Assembly (NCBI GenBank): GCA_949987565.1
Contig: OX465104.1
Span: forward strand, 9,776,034 to 9,840,033
Length of the DNA: 64,000 nucleotides
Direction of reading: 5' to 3'
Source: Luidia sarsii
Lineage: Eukaryota; Echinodermata; Asteroidea; Paxillosida; Luidiidae
The translations under genes and the position numbers were made by a program. Below, in pieces: positions 13,701-22,332 of this stretch. Positions within the stretch are counted from its first letter, which is position 1. Every line of letters starts with the position of its first letter. The notes below the pieces were generated by a model. It was not told the origin of the DNA. It was given only the letters and a program-made list of their open reading frames with translations, and did no database searches.

Positions 13701-16700
13701 GACAATAAATCACTCTATTTCTAATCGAAATTTGGGATTGGTGCGTGGGTGAAACAAATTTCGAAATTTTAAAACATTGACAATTTTGAGTGGCCCCTTA
13801 ATGACTAAAAATTACCAAAATGCAAAAATCTCTAAAAAGTGGAGGGCCTGACATTTTGATTCTAGCAGGACCTTTCCAGAAAGTGAAACACAGTACTGGC
13901 CAACAAGGAGTTGATACAGTGGAGAGGGAGGGATGCACATTACCTGTAAAGTGATTAGCATCTCGGACCAGAGGCCCACATCATGGCCACAGAACACAAA
14001 GCGTAGAACATTGACACAGAGTGACACGGCCTAAGAATCAATAGAAACACGTCAAAACAGCATCAATCAAGAGTGCTCATTCAAAGGCATACAATTTCGG
14101 CTGTGATGAAAAAATCAAAATGAATAACGACAAAGAATGATTTCTTTTGAAAGAAAAAGTATTGAAGAATATAAAAAAAAACGGTTACAAACTGTTCACT
14201 GACTAAAATGAGCTGCAATGCATTAATCTCAATAGTTACAGGGCCTAGCAGGACCTTACTCAAAGGCAAAGTGTTTTTGCCTTTGAGAAAGGTCCTGCTT
14301 TGAGAAAGGTCCTGGATCGAAATGTCATGCCCTCTAACCTTTGAGAAAAAGTATTGAGAGAAATGTGGAGAAAATAAGGCAGGATTAAGTTATGAAGCAA
14401 TTATTCTCTAAATAATGAGCCACTGTCTAAAATGAATTTGAACAATTTAATCTTATTTTTTTACTATTACAGAGCTAGTCATACAATTTGACTGTGGTTT
14501 TTTCCCGGCTATTTCCCCTTTTTCTGTGCTTACATAAATTTTGTCATGAATTTAAGAATTGAAAAAAGCAGGAAAGAAGGAGAATCCCCACTGAATCCCC
14601 GTGTCTTATGAGTGCTGATGAGAAGTCATCAGCCCTCATCATGTGATACACAAATGTTGCAAATTGCTTGGCGACTCCAGAGACCGAAATACAAATCTCA
14701 AGAATCGACAAGGTCTGCATCCTAGCCAGGCTCTCCTCAGAAAAGAAAAAAGGATCCAAACTTCAGGCCCTCCGCATTGTTGGTACTCACCAATATGCAG
14801 GGCACCAGCCAACGTTCAGTGATTCCGACACACAGGGTTCGCTTGACTTCCAGTAAGGGAGCCGGCTTGCCGTTATCACCTTGCTGCAGACAAGCCCTGG
14901 GTATGAGAGCAAATGGAGAGAGCACAGGTACATGTATGTTAAACATAAGGTGCGGGTTTGACTGAAATCTAGTGACTACCATTCAAAAGGAACAATTTAT
15001 CCTACTTCTATTTAGAAAACCAAATATACCGGTACTCAAATATTTATCAATGACAAAATCTTATTATAAAAACTGAGTCCCTATAAGGAGGTTTGAGTAT
15101 GCTTTTCTTAGAAGACTATTGCATACTGTGGGTGCACAGGTAGGGAATGCACGACCACTATAATGAGTTTGCGTGCATGGTTCCTTATGGAGAGCTACAT
15201 ACGGTATTTTTTTTTTTAGTTCGTCTTTTTTGAAAAGCTGCTAGTACATATCACTCCATTTCCTCCATTCCTTCAATTTGATCTTCCTCTTTGGATCAGC
15301 AGCAGATTTCAAAAGAAAAGTTGCGTAAGTTAAACAACTTACGCAAGACTCTTTTCAGCAATATCTAGCTAAGGCAGCAAAATGTGCAGGCGTAAGTTAT
15401 GCAACAAAATGCTGCGCAGTGTGTACGCAATATTTGAAGTTTCTTGAAATCGGCAGCTGCTCAACTGCTCCATGCTGTAGTCAAGAGCAAGGCTGGTGGA
15501 CGAACCTGAGGTGTGGTATGTACGGGGTGTCCAGGACAAGGAACTTGAGAGGCTTGAGCGGCTGCCTGGCCGTGGGCTTGCTGGAGGGAGCAAAGCTGGT
15601 CTGCTGGAACTTCTCGCCTCTCTCAAGCTGCACACTGTGGTCCTGGAGAACGGAACGTCAGGCAAGACACACTGTTGCTGTCCGGCCTTTTCTTCCGAGG
15701 CCACACATCAACCTAATGTACCATTCTGGAAGGTAATTCTACATTGCATTCCCACCTGGACGTCTTTTTACACTGGAAGAATGTCTATTTGCACATGAAT
15801 GGGCCAAATATCAGGCAAAGTACTGAGCACTCAGTGTTTATCACTGAGGGCAAAGCACTGAGCACTCAGTGCTTTTTATGTCGAGCAGGGCAAACCCTCA
15901 TTGAATTTCATTCTCCTTGAATGCGGTATCTGCCGCTATACAATATTCAAAGCCGCCACACGACCTCGACCAGCTCATTGGTCAAGTGGTTAAGACATCT
16001 GCACTAGAAAGCGGGAGGCGCGGGTTTGAATCCCGCCCGAGCAAAGCACTGAGCACTTTAAATAGTGTTTATCACGTCGAGCAGGACAAACCCTCACTGA
16101 ATATCCATGAATGGCTGATAAAATGGCCGATAAGCTTTGAAGGTTTGCAAGGGTGAAGAACAATGTGGAAAGTCGGTGATGACACCACATTAGTCATCTC
16201 TATTGAGACGGAGTATAGCTGTAAAATAGATACCAGCTCCTCTAAGAGCCATACTCTCCACTTTGTATGTCCACCATGCAAACCTTCAAATCGTATCCAC
16301 TGAGGAATCAAATAAGACTTAAGGCTTTGCATGGTGGGTGAAGCAATATAGGAGGGTTTGAGGTGACACCACCTGATGACTGCCAGAGCATACTGGCAGG
16401 AATGTTAAGTTATCACTCAGGTTCAGAACCATACCTCTTCTTTAAGATACCTTATGTTATACATTGTGTCACCACAAACCCTCCTATATCACTAAGAAGT
16501 CATTAAACCCTGGCAAGTCGGAACTTTTTCGCATTTCAACGAGGCCAAGGGCTTCTCTACATACGTCGAACGAGCACACAGTCGTCGGTGAGGCCTGACC
16601 GGGCTTGATCAGGATGACGTCTTCCTTGACCAGCAGGGAGGTGGGCAGACTGACCAGGTGGCCGTCACGATAGGTCCACTGCTCCGTGATGGACTGGGTG

Positions 16701-18762
16701 GTGGGCCTGAAGAGCGGTGAGTAGACATGGGTCGGCCAGTGGATCTCACAGGACTGCAGCTCTGAAAGAAGAGAAGTTCAACAGAACATTACGAAGCCAA
16801 GCGACATCGATTTTTAACTAATTCGAAAATAAAGTAATCCAACATTTTGCAAATTTGTTCAGAAGTTCCCAGTAAATTTCTTTCTTTTTCCGTTTGATTA
16901 AAATATACCAACCCAAATGAGCTGAAAAGGACTTTGAGAAAGTTCCTGCTAGGATTGAAATGTCTGGCCTTCTTCATTTTAAGAGATCATTACACTTAGA
17001 AAGTTCAAGACCTACAGTGGTTTTTCACATAACGTCACCTGACCGCCAAAGGCTACTTAGCATGTCCGCAGGAGTGTCCAAATCCACAGATGCGCTTGCA
17101 AATGTCCATTGGACATTGGTTGACTCAAAGGTTCGATCGTTCCATGTACATCCGCGGGAATTGAATGCTGACCATCAAAAAGCATGTGACAGAAAGCCCT
17201 CCAAATTGAAGATTCAAAATGAAGCAATGAGCATGCAGTGCAGTACCTTTGAGCTTGCGCAAGATGTCCCAGGTGTGGTTGACCATCTCCATCCGGCGGA
17301 GGCGACCGTCCCAGCGGACCAGGCCCAGGTTGAGCAGCAGCAGGCCGGCCAGCACCGCCAGCTCCAGGACCAGGGAGCCCTCCCGGCCGAAGCCTGCCGC
17401 CACGGCCGCCAGGGCCGCCGCCAGGGCCATCAGGCAGGCGCTGCTCCGGTGGAGGACGTCCCGGGAGGACGAGGCCCGGCCGGTGGCGGCATCAGCAGAG
17501 CGAGAGCTGAAGGGCAGGAGGGAGCGGCAACGGCTGCGCCCCAGCCGGGATTCGTGGGCTCTGAGCTCCTGCTCGATGGCCGTAGCCAGCCGCTGCAGGG
17601 CAGTGCTAGTGCACAGACCCACCGCCTCCACCAGGTTGACCTATCAAAGAGCCCAGGGAATTGTACTATCGATAAGAATCAAAAACTCCTCTCATAGAAA
17701 AGTGTTGAGAACTGTCTTACTGACTTCAAGAGAGAGACAGAAAAAGTGATATACAAAAACGTTGCAAACTGCTTACTGACTAAAATTACCAAAATGCAAA
17801 TCTCAAAATTTAGTGGGCCTGATGTTTCAATCCTAGCAGGACCTTTCTCAAAGGCAGAGTGACAAGGACAAAACAGATACATGTACATGTACACGAAGGA
17901 AGGGGGAAGAGAGTGAATAGGACACCGATGAGAAACAAAGGAGTAAAGCTGGTAGGGTGAGATCAAAGGGAAGGGCAAGGAAGTAGGGTAGGGATTAGTG
18001 AGAAGAGGGGGAAAGATCAAAAAGAGAAGTGTGGAGGAGTGAACACATAAGAAGCATGGTGTTAGTCATTACCCTCCAGACAGGAGGGTAAAGATTTCTC
18101 CAGACAGAAATAGTGATAGACTTTTCCACACTATAGTTGCTTACCCCCGAGTCCCTGACCTTTCCTCATTTTCCCCTTTCAATGCTTTTGGGGTAGCAGG
18201 GTTAAATGCCCTAACACTGGGGCAATGGGCTTGGATGAATGGGGGAGAGCCCCCCCACCCCCCATACAAAAATCTTGTAGACCGCTGACTGACCTCTAAT
18301 GACCCACATGTAAAACATTTTAAGTGCCTGACATTACAAATCCCAGATCCTTCCAAGCCTTTATTGGTAAAGTTGTGCATGTTCTACTTATACCTTTGGC
18401 TCCATGACACTTGGCAGAGTCTGTCAGAGAAACAGCCTCTCACTAAATCAGTTGTCTCATCTCAAAAAGTGTAGTGCAGAAACCAGGCATCTGTGAGTGG
18501 TGATGAGTGTGATGCTACATGTAACGGTATCTGAAATCAAAGAGCAAAGCTTCCAAACTAACAATCTCTTTAAATCTGAGTCTGTGGAAAAAAGTGCACT
18601 GTCTGTGCTAGTTTAGTAGTTGCGGTAACCATAACCTTCATCCTCCCGAGGGTCGAAGACAGTGTTAGGTCGTGCAGAGGCTGTTGTGCTGAGTCACATG
18701 ACCATACCAGGATAGTCTCCTTCGTTTGACAGTGGAGAGGAGATGTTCTTGGGTGTCGACAT
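794..18762 (-). CDS. TMEM94: TMEM94 (ER magnesium transporter-like P-type ATPase relative), 3' end outside window
   Basis: TMEM94/ERMA is a multi-pass ER membrane protein related to P-type ATPases and linked to magnesium uptake into the ER. Coding exons in order (minus strand): 17640-17247, 16761-16565, 15642-15506, 14896-14791, 14030-13944, 13270-13157, 12392-12348, 11664-11551, 10852-10636, 9893-9841, 9145-9077, 8265-8138, 7208-7115, 6376-6259, 5649-5547, 4799-4623, 4038-3895, 2977-2836, 1711-794. All have GT-AG borders and phases that join without stops (1,119 codons). Recognisable blocks are YRDGHLV, ALRF-like RFVFCGH, CCVDKRGILSFP, LNILLNTC, LAYLIGFT, TEGTAELVL, CTDFWDG, RKKILDFYQRA and EKMGLEAGWNCHVSL, in family order. 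The hydrophobic segments in exons 17640-17247, 14896-14791, 14030-13944 and 13270-13157 fit the N-terminal membrane helices. The C-terminal membrane domain lies left of the window. The first exon is discussed separately. The call is near certain; individual borders are predicted by eye. Confidence 0.93.
1962..2756. repeat. 30-bp minisatellite in a TMEM94 intron
   Basis: About 26 tandem copies of a 30-bp unit built around CCAACCAAGCCTTACCTAGC and CATGG. The rightmost copies diverge to a GACCTAGAAATAGC variant. Because 30 is a multiple of three, both strands show meaningless ten-residue periodic open frames (MANPTKPYLA). Confidence 0.95.
3235..3655. repeat. GACAGA hexanucleotide repeat in a TMEM94 intron
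   Basis: A purine-rich run of GACAGA and variants (GATGGA, GACGGA). On the coding strand it is a pyrimidine tract of CTGTCT units. The periodic Ser/Leu or Thr/Glu open frames are artefacts. Confidence 0.95.
3690..3845 (+). repeat. SINE family B with tRNA-like head
   Basis: Starts with a degraded tRNA head (TTAAGACATCTGTGCTAGAA, then GTGAATCCTGCCCGAGC) followed by the B body ending GGGCAAAACCCTC. It lies just left of the TMEM94 exon ending at 3895. Confidence 0.7.
4331..4588. repeat. R6 MITE
   Basis: Terminal inverted repeats CAGGGATGTAAG and its complement near 4577-4588. The interior has GTGAGTGAGCGCTTAC and GACCGAGAGA, and an A-run at 4545. A second copy is at 8689-8959. Confidence 0.75.
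4846..5067. repeat. R3 MITE, first of an inverted pair
   Basis: Begins GGGGCCAATTTCATAGAGC and ends with the complement GCTCTATAAAATTGGCCCC type sequence. Length 222 bp. The next copy follows directly in the opposite orientation. Confidence 0.85.
5069..5294. repeat. R3 MITE, second of an inverted pair
   Basis: The interior (ACAGGACATTTGTTTC, AAAGCAATGGTCATCACA) is the complement of the preceding copy's interior, and the ends again are CTAATTTCATAGAACTGC and GCAGCTCTATGAAATTGGGC. Confidence 0.85.
5350..5525. repeat. R2 foldback element, partial
   Basis: Carries GGTTTGGGGTGACACCATGT, TGGTTCTGAAAAGAA and GAACTCGACGTTTCAAGCAG, the left arm and centre of R2. It stops about 20 bases from the TMEM94 exon at 5547. 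Confidence 0.7.
5728..5990 (-). mobile_element. LINE ORF2 C-terminal remnant and 3' end
   Basis: The minus strand encodes SYGQRAFTRAAPSIWNQLPA..SLDIFKRELKSHLLY, the common tail of CR1/L2-like LINE polymerases, then a short 3' end (CTCTATAAATCGATT). It is 5' truncated and not functional. Confidence 0.75.
6012..6236. repeat. tandem duplication of about 115 bp
   Basis: AAGCTCTCGAAGATACTA, GCAAGATTTTCAAAACGAGA and TTTTGGATATCGGGAG each occur twice, about 115 bp apart. It lies between TMEM94 exons ending at 6259 and starting at 5649. The origin is unknown. Confidence 0.8.
6430..7086 (+). mobile_element. LINE 3' remnant with A-rich tail
   Basis: Broken frames encode LYKATVHPVMEYCSHTWAGC, RRSVSSLSLFYRYFHG and FFPRTAMLWISLP, then FKRNVNRYL, the end of a jockey/CR1-type polymerase. 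It closes with an A-run at 7063-7085. It has several frameshifts. Confidence 0.75.
7312..7470. repeat. SINE family B end, internally duplicated
   Basis: ATAACATGATGTTTGCATCG, AGGAGAATGCGATTCAATGA and GGGTTTGCC occur twice within 70 bp. This is the conserved end of family B. Confidence 0.75.
8330..8530. repeat. CAGCAA-type repeat
   Basis: An imperfect run of CAGCAACAG and CAATAGCAAC in the TMEM94 intron right of the exon at 8265. Open frames through it (Thr/Ala-rich or Asn/Ser-rich) are artefacts. Confidence 0.9.
8689..8959. repeat. R6 MITE
   Basis: Second R6 copy, with CAGGGATGTA and TTACATCCCTG ends, GAGTGCTTACGCGACCGAGA inside, and an A-rich run at 8888. Confidence 0.75.
9497..9600 (+). 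repeat. SINE A fragment with AT microsatellite tail
   Basis: GCACTGGTACATTAATATAC, then the B box GGGTTCAAGTCCC and TCAAAGTTTTCTTTGCCAAT, followed by a run of AT at 9575-9594. Confidence 0.8.
9935..10180. repeat. R2 foldback element
   Basis: Left arm GGAAGGTTTGTGGTGACACC / TGGCTCTGAAAAGAGCCG; right arm is its complement, ending GGTGTCACAGCCAACTTTCC. It directly abuts R4. Confidence 0.85.
10181..10553. repeat. R4 MITE
   Basis: Ends are GGCCCAATGCAACATTGG and CCAATGTTGTATTAGGGCC. Inside are GGTCATGATAGAATTCTCAT and CTACTTTCTCAGAT. Other copies are at 32.4 and 43.7 kb. Confidence 0.85.
11000..11135 (-). repeat. SINE A, inverted partner
   Basis: Complement of the copy starting at 11283: GGGACTTGAACCTGATACC (B box), GTGCTCTTCAATCTGAGCTA (A box) and GTCTTTGCCGGGGTGGGGGC. 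Only about 150 bp separate the two. Confidence 0.85.
11140..11460 (+). repeat. SINE A, long form
   Basis: A 5' unit (CCTATCCTTCTCCCATTATG to TTGAATTGCTTCTGACTGGC) leads into a tRNA-like part with A box TAGCTCAGATGGAAGAGCA and B box GGGTTTAAGTCCC. The same long form is at 20.5 kb. Confidence 0.85.
11850..11990 (+). repeat. SINE A
   Basis: GACTATTTGGGAGGCCACCA, A box AACTCAGATGGCAGAGCA and B box GGGTTCAAGTCCC, then a T-rich tail. Confidence 0.85.
12115..12192. repeat. R2 end fragment
   Basis: TTTGAAGGTTTGCATGGTGG and GGGTTTGCGGTGACACCG, one R2 terminus without its partner. Confidence 0.65.
13799..13884. repeat. R1 half element
   Basis: AATTACCAAAATGCAAAAAT and GGGCCTGACATTTTGATTCT / AGCAGGACCTTTC, one arm only. 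Confidence 0.7.
14165..14345. repeat. R1 foldback element
   Basis: CTGTTCACTGACTAAAATGA, AGCAGGACCTTACTCAAAGG, then its complement with a duplicated TTTGAGAAAGGTCCTG module. Confidence 0.7.
15795..15925. repeat. SINE family B body
   Basis: AAAGTACTGAGCACTCAGTG repeats as GCAAAGCACTGAGCACTCAG, then GTCGAGCAGGGCAAACCCTC and ATTGAATTTCATTCTCC. Confidence 0.75.
15960..16110 (+). repeat. SINE family B with tRNA(Ser)-like head
   Basis: Head: TTGGTCAAGTGGTTAAGACA, CTAGAAAGC and GGGTTTGAATCCCGCCCGAG (A and B boxes like a class II tRNA). Body: GCACTGAGCAC and GTCGAGCAGGACAAACCCTC. Not a functional tRNA: no closed acceptor stem. Confidence 0.8.
16118..16290. repeat. R2 foldback element
   Basis: AAGGTTTGCAAGGGTGAAGA, then GTGATGACACCACATTAG; the right side AGAGCCATACTCTCC and CCACCATGCAAACCTTCAAA mirrors it. 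Confidence 0.8.
16310..16500. repeat. R2 foldback element, subfamily with TATAGGAGGGTTTG arm
   Basis: Arms AATATAGGAGGGTTTGAGGT and CACCACAAACCCTCCTATAT. The centre has CAGAGCATACTGGCAGGAA. The same subfamily is at 49290-49556. Confidence 0.85.
16925..16990. repeat. R1 fragment
   Basis: AAGGACTTTGAGAAAGTTCC / TGCTAGGATTGAAATGTCTG, one module only. Confidence 0.6.
17745..18045. repeat. R1 element, long form
   Basis: R1 arm (GATATACAAAAACGTTGCAA, TTTAGTGGGCCTGATGTTTC, AGCAGGACCTTTCTCAAAGG) followed by a purine-rich unit (GAAGGAAGGGGGAAGAGAGT, GATGAGAAACAAAGGAG). The copy at 48.5 kb has the same order. Confidence 0.8.
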
Positions 18763-18787
18763 GGCTCTCATTCTCAACCTGCTGCCT
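18703..18787 (-). CDS. TMEM94: probable first coding exon of TMEM94
   Basis: Minus-strand ATG at 18762 (reads MSTPKNISSPLSNEGDYP) follows a splice acceptor (polypyrimidine plus CAG) whose exon begins near 18787, so a 5' UTR exon should lie further right. The natural donor GTATGG (exon end 18708) leaves phase 1, whereas the next recognised exon (17640) needs phase 0. A weaker donor GTCATG (exon end 18703) gives phase 0 without a stop. Either the weaker donor is used or a small exon was missed between 17.7 and 18.7 kb. Human TMEM94 also starts with a short poorly conserved leader, so homology cannot decide. Confidence 0.45.
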
Positions 18788-18997
18788 GAAAAATTTGTTG
18801 GTCTTGTGTTCTCAGTATGAAATCTTTAACAGACGTCTCATGCACCAGCATTTGAAGGCCTGAATGCATCTCTCTTTTTCTGCATACTAGTACTCAAATT
18901 ACTAGTAGTAGTAGTACTAGTAGTACTAGTACTAGTTATAGTAGTAGTACTAGTAGTACTAGTACTAGTTATAGTAGTAGTAGTAGTAGTACTAATG

Positions 18998-19128
18998 AGA
19001 TTCTTCAGTCTCCTGAAGACGAGCAGAGTATACTGTTCGAAACGTCGAGAGTTCCTCCAGTTCTTTTCAGAACCACACTTACTCACAAAAGATAATTTAC
19101 GTGGTGTCTCCGCAAACCTAATTATCCA
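18998..19128. repeat. R2 fragment nested in microsatellite
   Basis: AGACGAGCAGAGTATACTGT, TCGAAACGTCGAGAG, TCTTTTCAGAACCACACTTA and GGTGTCTCCGCAAACC, the centre and right arm of R2. Confidence 0.8.
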
Positions 19129-19186
19129 GTAGTAGTAATAGTAGTACTAGTACTTTTGTAGTAGTATACTAATACTAGTAAGTAAT

Positions 19187-19320
19187 ATAATCTGAGTAAC
19201 TTGGACCCTTACAATAATTGCTCTTTAAATTTTTTTTGATGAGGTTGGGGTATTATTGGCCGACCCCATCATCTTTTTTTTTAAAGGGTGATTTTAAGGA
19301 GTCCAAGTTACTCGGACTAG
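19187..19320. repeat. CCGAGTAACTTGGAC MITE
   Basis: Terminal inverted repeats TGAGTAACTTGGACCC and AGTCCAAGTTACTCGGAC enclose about 100 bp with TTTTTTTTAAAGGGTGATTT. Further copies or solo ends are at 19575, 45640, 46648 and 50775. Confidence 0.8.
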
Positions 19321-19574
19321 TAGTACTACTACTACTAGTACTAGTAGTAGTAACTTTAGTAGTAGTAGTAAACTAGTATATCACTAGTAGTAGTACTAGT
19401 AGTAGTAGTACTAGTAGTTAGTAGTAACACTAACAATATAGGCCTAGTGATCAAATTATTAAGTCCCTGGTCTATGAATCGGTCATGTGCGCAATCTCTG
19501 GAACTAGCATGCATTACACAGGCTCAGGCCTTTCTGGAAAATAACTGATCTGATGCCTGGCACTGGCAGTGATG

Positions 19575-19612
19575 TAGTCCGAGTAACTAAGGGTCCAAGT
19601 TACTCGGACTAG
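19575..19612. repeat. terminal-repeat-only remnant of the CCGAGTAACTTGGAC MITE
   Basis: GTCCGAGTAACTAAGGGTCC runs straight into AAGTTACTCGGAC, an element reduced to its two ends. Confidence 0.75.
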
Positions 19613-19904
19613 CAGTGATGTAACCTTTTTTAAAGCAAACTTAAGACTTTCATCCATCATAATTTCATAATTATTCCTAGGCATCTGCACACATATTTTT
19701 TTTTCTAGAACAACTCTGTTCCACTCCAGTGCAGCTGCAATACTCTAACGGTAAATGATCCCTTTTGTAAATAAACATTGCATTGTACCTCCATGGTAAA
19801 ACTAAAAGCCAATCAATAAAGTAAGTGAAAACCAAAAGACCTTCGGAAGGATGAGGGTAACTTAAGCCTTAATAAGGTTACCACAACTAACCTGGTAACT
19901 GCTA

Positions 19905-20045
19905 AAAGTGCTAGTACTTTAGTACTAGTACTAGTACTAGTATAAATCACTATGACTATCACTACTCACTAGTACTAGTAGTAGTAGTAAGTATCACTAT
20001 CAGTATCACAGTATCACTGTATCAAATATCAATATCATCACTCCT
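19905..20045. repeat. AGTACT and TATCAC microsatellite
   Basis: AGTACTAGTACTAGTACTAG at 19920, then AGTAGTAGTAAGTATCACTA and several TATCA repeats. Confidence 0.85.
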
Positions 20046-20546
20046 ATCACTCATTCTCAGTGTACATGTATGTACCATGATGTATGTAGTATGTACCGTA
20101 TCCTGGCCTAAAAAATAACGTTAGTGCGTTACCTACCGTTAATTTATCAGTTGTTACAGAAAATGCGTAGGAAACCGTTTCAGTGAAAAGGTGCTTTCTC
20201 TGGGAACAACATAGGTCAGAAATTACCTTTCCTGTAATATGAACACCGAGCGAAGCTTACAATACCCTCTGTTCTTATACCGGCGTATTGTCTGTACATT
20301 TATACGATGTTGTACTTCGTACAGTGTACTGTAAATTACACGCACAGTACTGTACTGTACAGTGCACTAGTTCTAACCATAGTTGAAATCTGCAGGAAAA
20401 ACCGGCCCTAAATTACGGTAGCCTGCAAGGAACATTATGATTTTAAAAAATCGGCGATATTCGACCACACGGCCACAACATTAATTTCTTACACCATACA
20501 TTCTTTATATTTAATCCGGTTACGTATAATCATTCCTTCATGCTCA

Positions 20547-20960
20547 CCTATCCTTCTCCCATTATGCTTTCCCTTTTTATCTCCCCTCCTGTAACCAGTC
20601 CCCCACTGTTTTCCTACCAAGTCCATCTGGCGTAGCCTGTAACTATCTTATTACTTCTCTCCCTCCCTAGATCTATTTCAGTACCTTGGTTGAATTGCTT
20701 CTGACTGGCGCCCCCACCCCGGCAAAGACTCTTTGACTATTTGAGAGGTCACCATCTAAGGGCTTGATAGCTCAGATGGAAGAACAATAGTACATTAGTC
20801 CAGAGGTCTCGTGTTCAAGTCCCGGTCCAGTCAAAGTTTTCTTTGCCAATTGTTCAAATTGTTCCAAAGTTCCCAGTCAGTTTTTCCTCGGTTTCTTTGA
20901 CTTTGTTTCAGTCCTTGTTAATCTGTCTCTGGAGAAGGATCTTGCTATGATAAAAACATT
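20547..20960 (+). repeat. SINE A, long form
   Basis: Matches the 11.1-11.5 kb copy: CCTATCCTTCTCCCATTATG, TGAATTGCTTCTGACTGGCG, A box TAGCTCAGATGGAAGAACA and B box GTGTTCAAGTCCC. The tail extends into CCCAGTCAGTTTTTCCTCGG. Confidence 0.85.
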
Positions 20961-22332
20961 CTTGGTCTTGACCCAACTCAAAGCCATAATCCACATGACC
21001 TTCAGAAACAAAACCAAAGACACATAATAAGAAAAATAAAATGACTCAAGTACCCACAGTGACATTACATTTTTATTGCATTTTAATGCTATTACAGACA
21101 TTTTTAAGAAGTTTCATTTAGGCCATTACATAGCCAGAAAAGTTGACAGAAATTTACTATTTAGTAAACTTGGTTTCTTGCACGTGTAATATTTTCAAGA
21201 CCTAATTAAACTACAGTATTACTGATATGTACTTAACACTTCTTTAGATAAACAAACTTAACACTGTTTAATATGTCAAACAAACAAATCAAATCTTTAA
21301 TTTTCCAAATTGCAATAACTTATTAATGCTATACTGAGAAGATAACAGTAAATTTGAAATTTCACATAGATTAAATCTTTATAGAATTAGCAGCGGTACA
21401 TTAAACAGGCTTAGGTTCAAATTCTCATCCAGGCCAATTTTATTTACACTCTAGTTTAACAATGGATGGAAATTTCCAGCACAGATTCCTTTCTCCTTTT
21501 TGTTACAAATTTTTCACTGCTACAATACCCTTCACTACACTACAGTCTTCTAACTCTAAGCTAACATGAATAATTTGAAAACAACATAAATGGATATATG
21601 GAATTTGAGGCAGAGAGATCATAGGAACAGTGAGTTGAATATCCTCTCATATTGAATGTCATCATTGTCATGTACTCATATTTATTGCCTTTGAATGTGG
21701 CTGTTCAACTGACAATCAACTGGTAGTAACCTAATGGGTAAGGATAGCTGAGTTAGTCTAATTGATGAGTACAAAAGCTTTCGTAGCAAAGCAAAGAACA
21801 TAATGAGCAGGATTATGTACAGAGTGTGAGGGCTTTTAAATTGTGTCGTCTATGAGTGCGAAACCCAAAGTCCTCATTGGATGGCAAAGTGTGATTTGTT
21901 TGTGTAAAAAAAACTCAAATAAACAATTCATACAGAGAGAGACATGAGTCATAAATTGAAAACGACTCTGGATTTATGAGCGAGTGGCAAAGACCAATTG
22001 GGAGCTCCCAAATCCTGCAGAATCCTATTTGCCTTCTGCAGGATTCTGCAGGATTCAGGGCACATGAGAGTTGACACATTGCAGGATTGTGCAGGATACA
22101 GGCTACTACTATCAAAGTGCTGGAGAAGGATTTTGCAGGATTGAGGGCACATGAGAGTTAGGGTTAGAGAGTCCTTGTTATCAGAATCAGATGAGAAAAA
22201 GTGTGTGGGGAATTTTTGGCAGCGTATCCGTTACGTATTGCCCGATGCACTGGCTTGCGCACTATCATTAAATGTGCCTCTTTGATGCACAACCTCCTCC
22301 AATATTTGAGCCAGTAGGAATATTTTCATAGC
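20961..22332. other. AT-rich spacer right of the SINE, no gene seen
   Basis: No exon-like sequence on either strand. A SINE A scrap lies at 21395-21445. At 22010-22165 TGCAGGATT and GGCACATGAGAGTT recur several times, a small irregular repeat. The 3' UTR of the MIEF gene should occupy the right part. Confidence 0.6.

Larger units (their letters stand above)
18895..19440. repeat. TAG/TAC microsatellite cluster with nested MITEs
   Basis: Runs of AGTAGT and AGTACT units at 18897-18995, 19130-19180 and 19315-19430 are interrupted by an R2 core and a CCGAGTAACTTGGAC element. It lies right of the TMEM94 first exon, in the upstream intron or promoter region. Confidence 0.9.

Noticed and set aside
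15975..16045. Functional tRNA(Ser) gene
   Set aside because: The A and B boxes are present, but the acceptor stem does not close and the sequence continues into the SINE B body.
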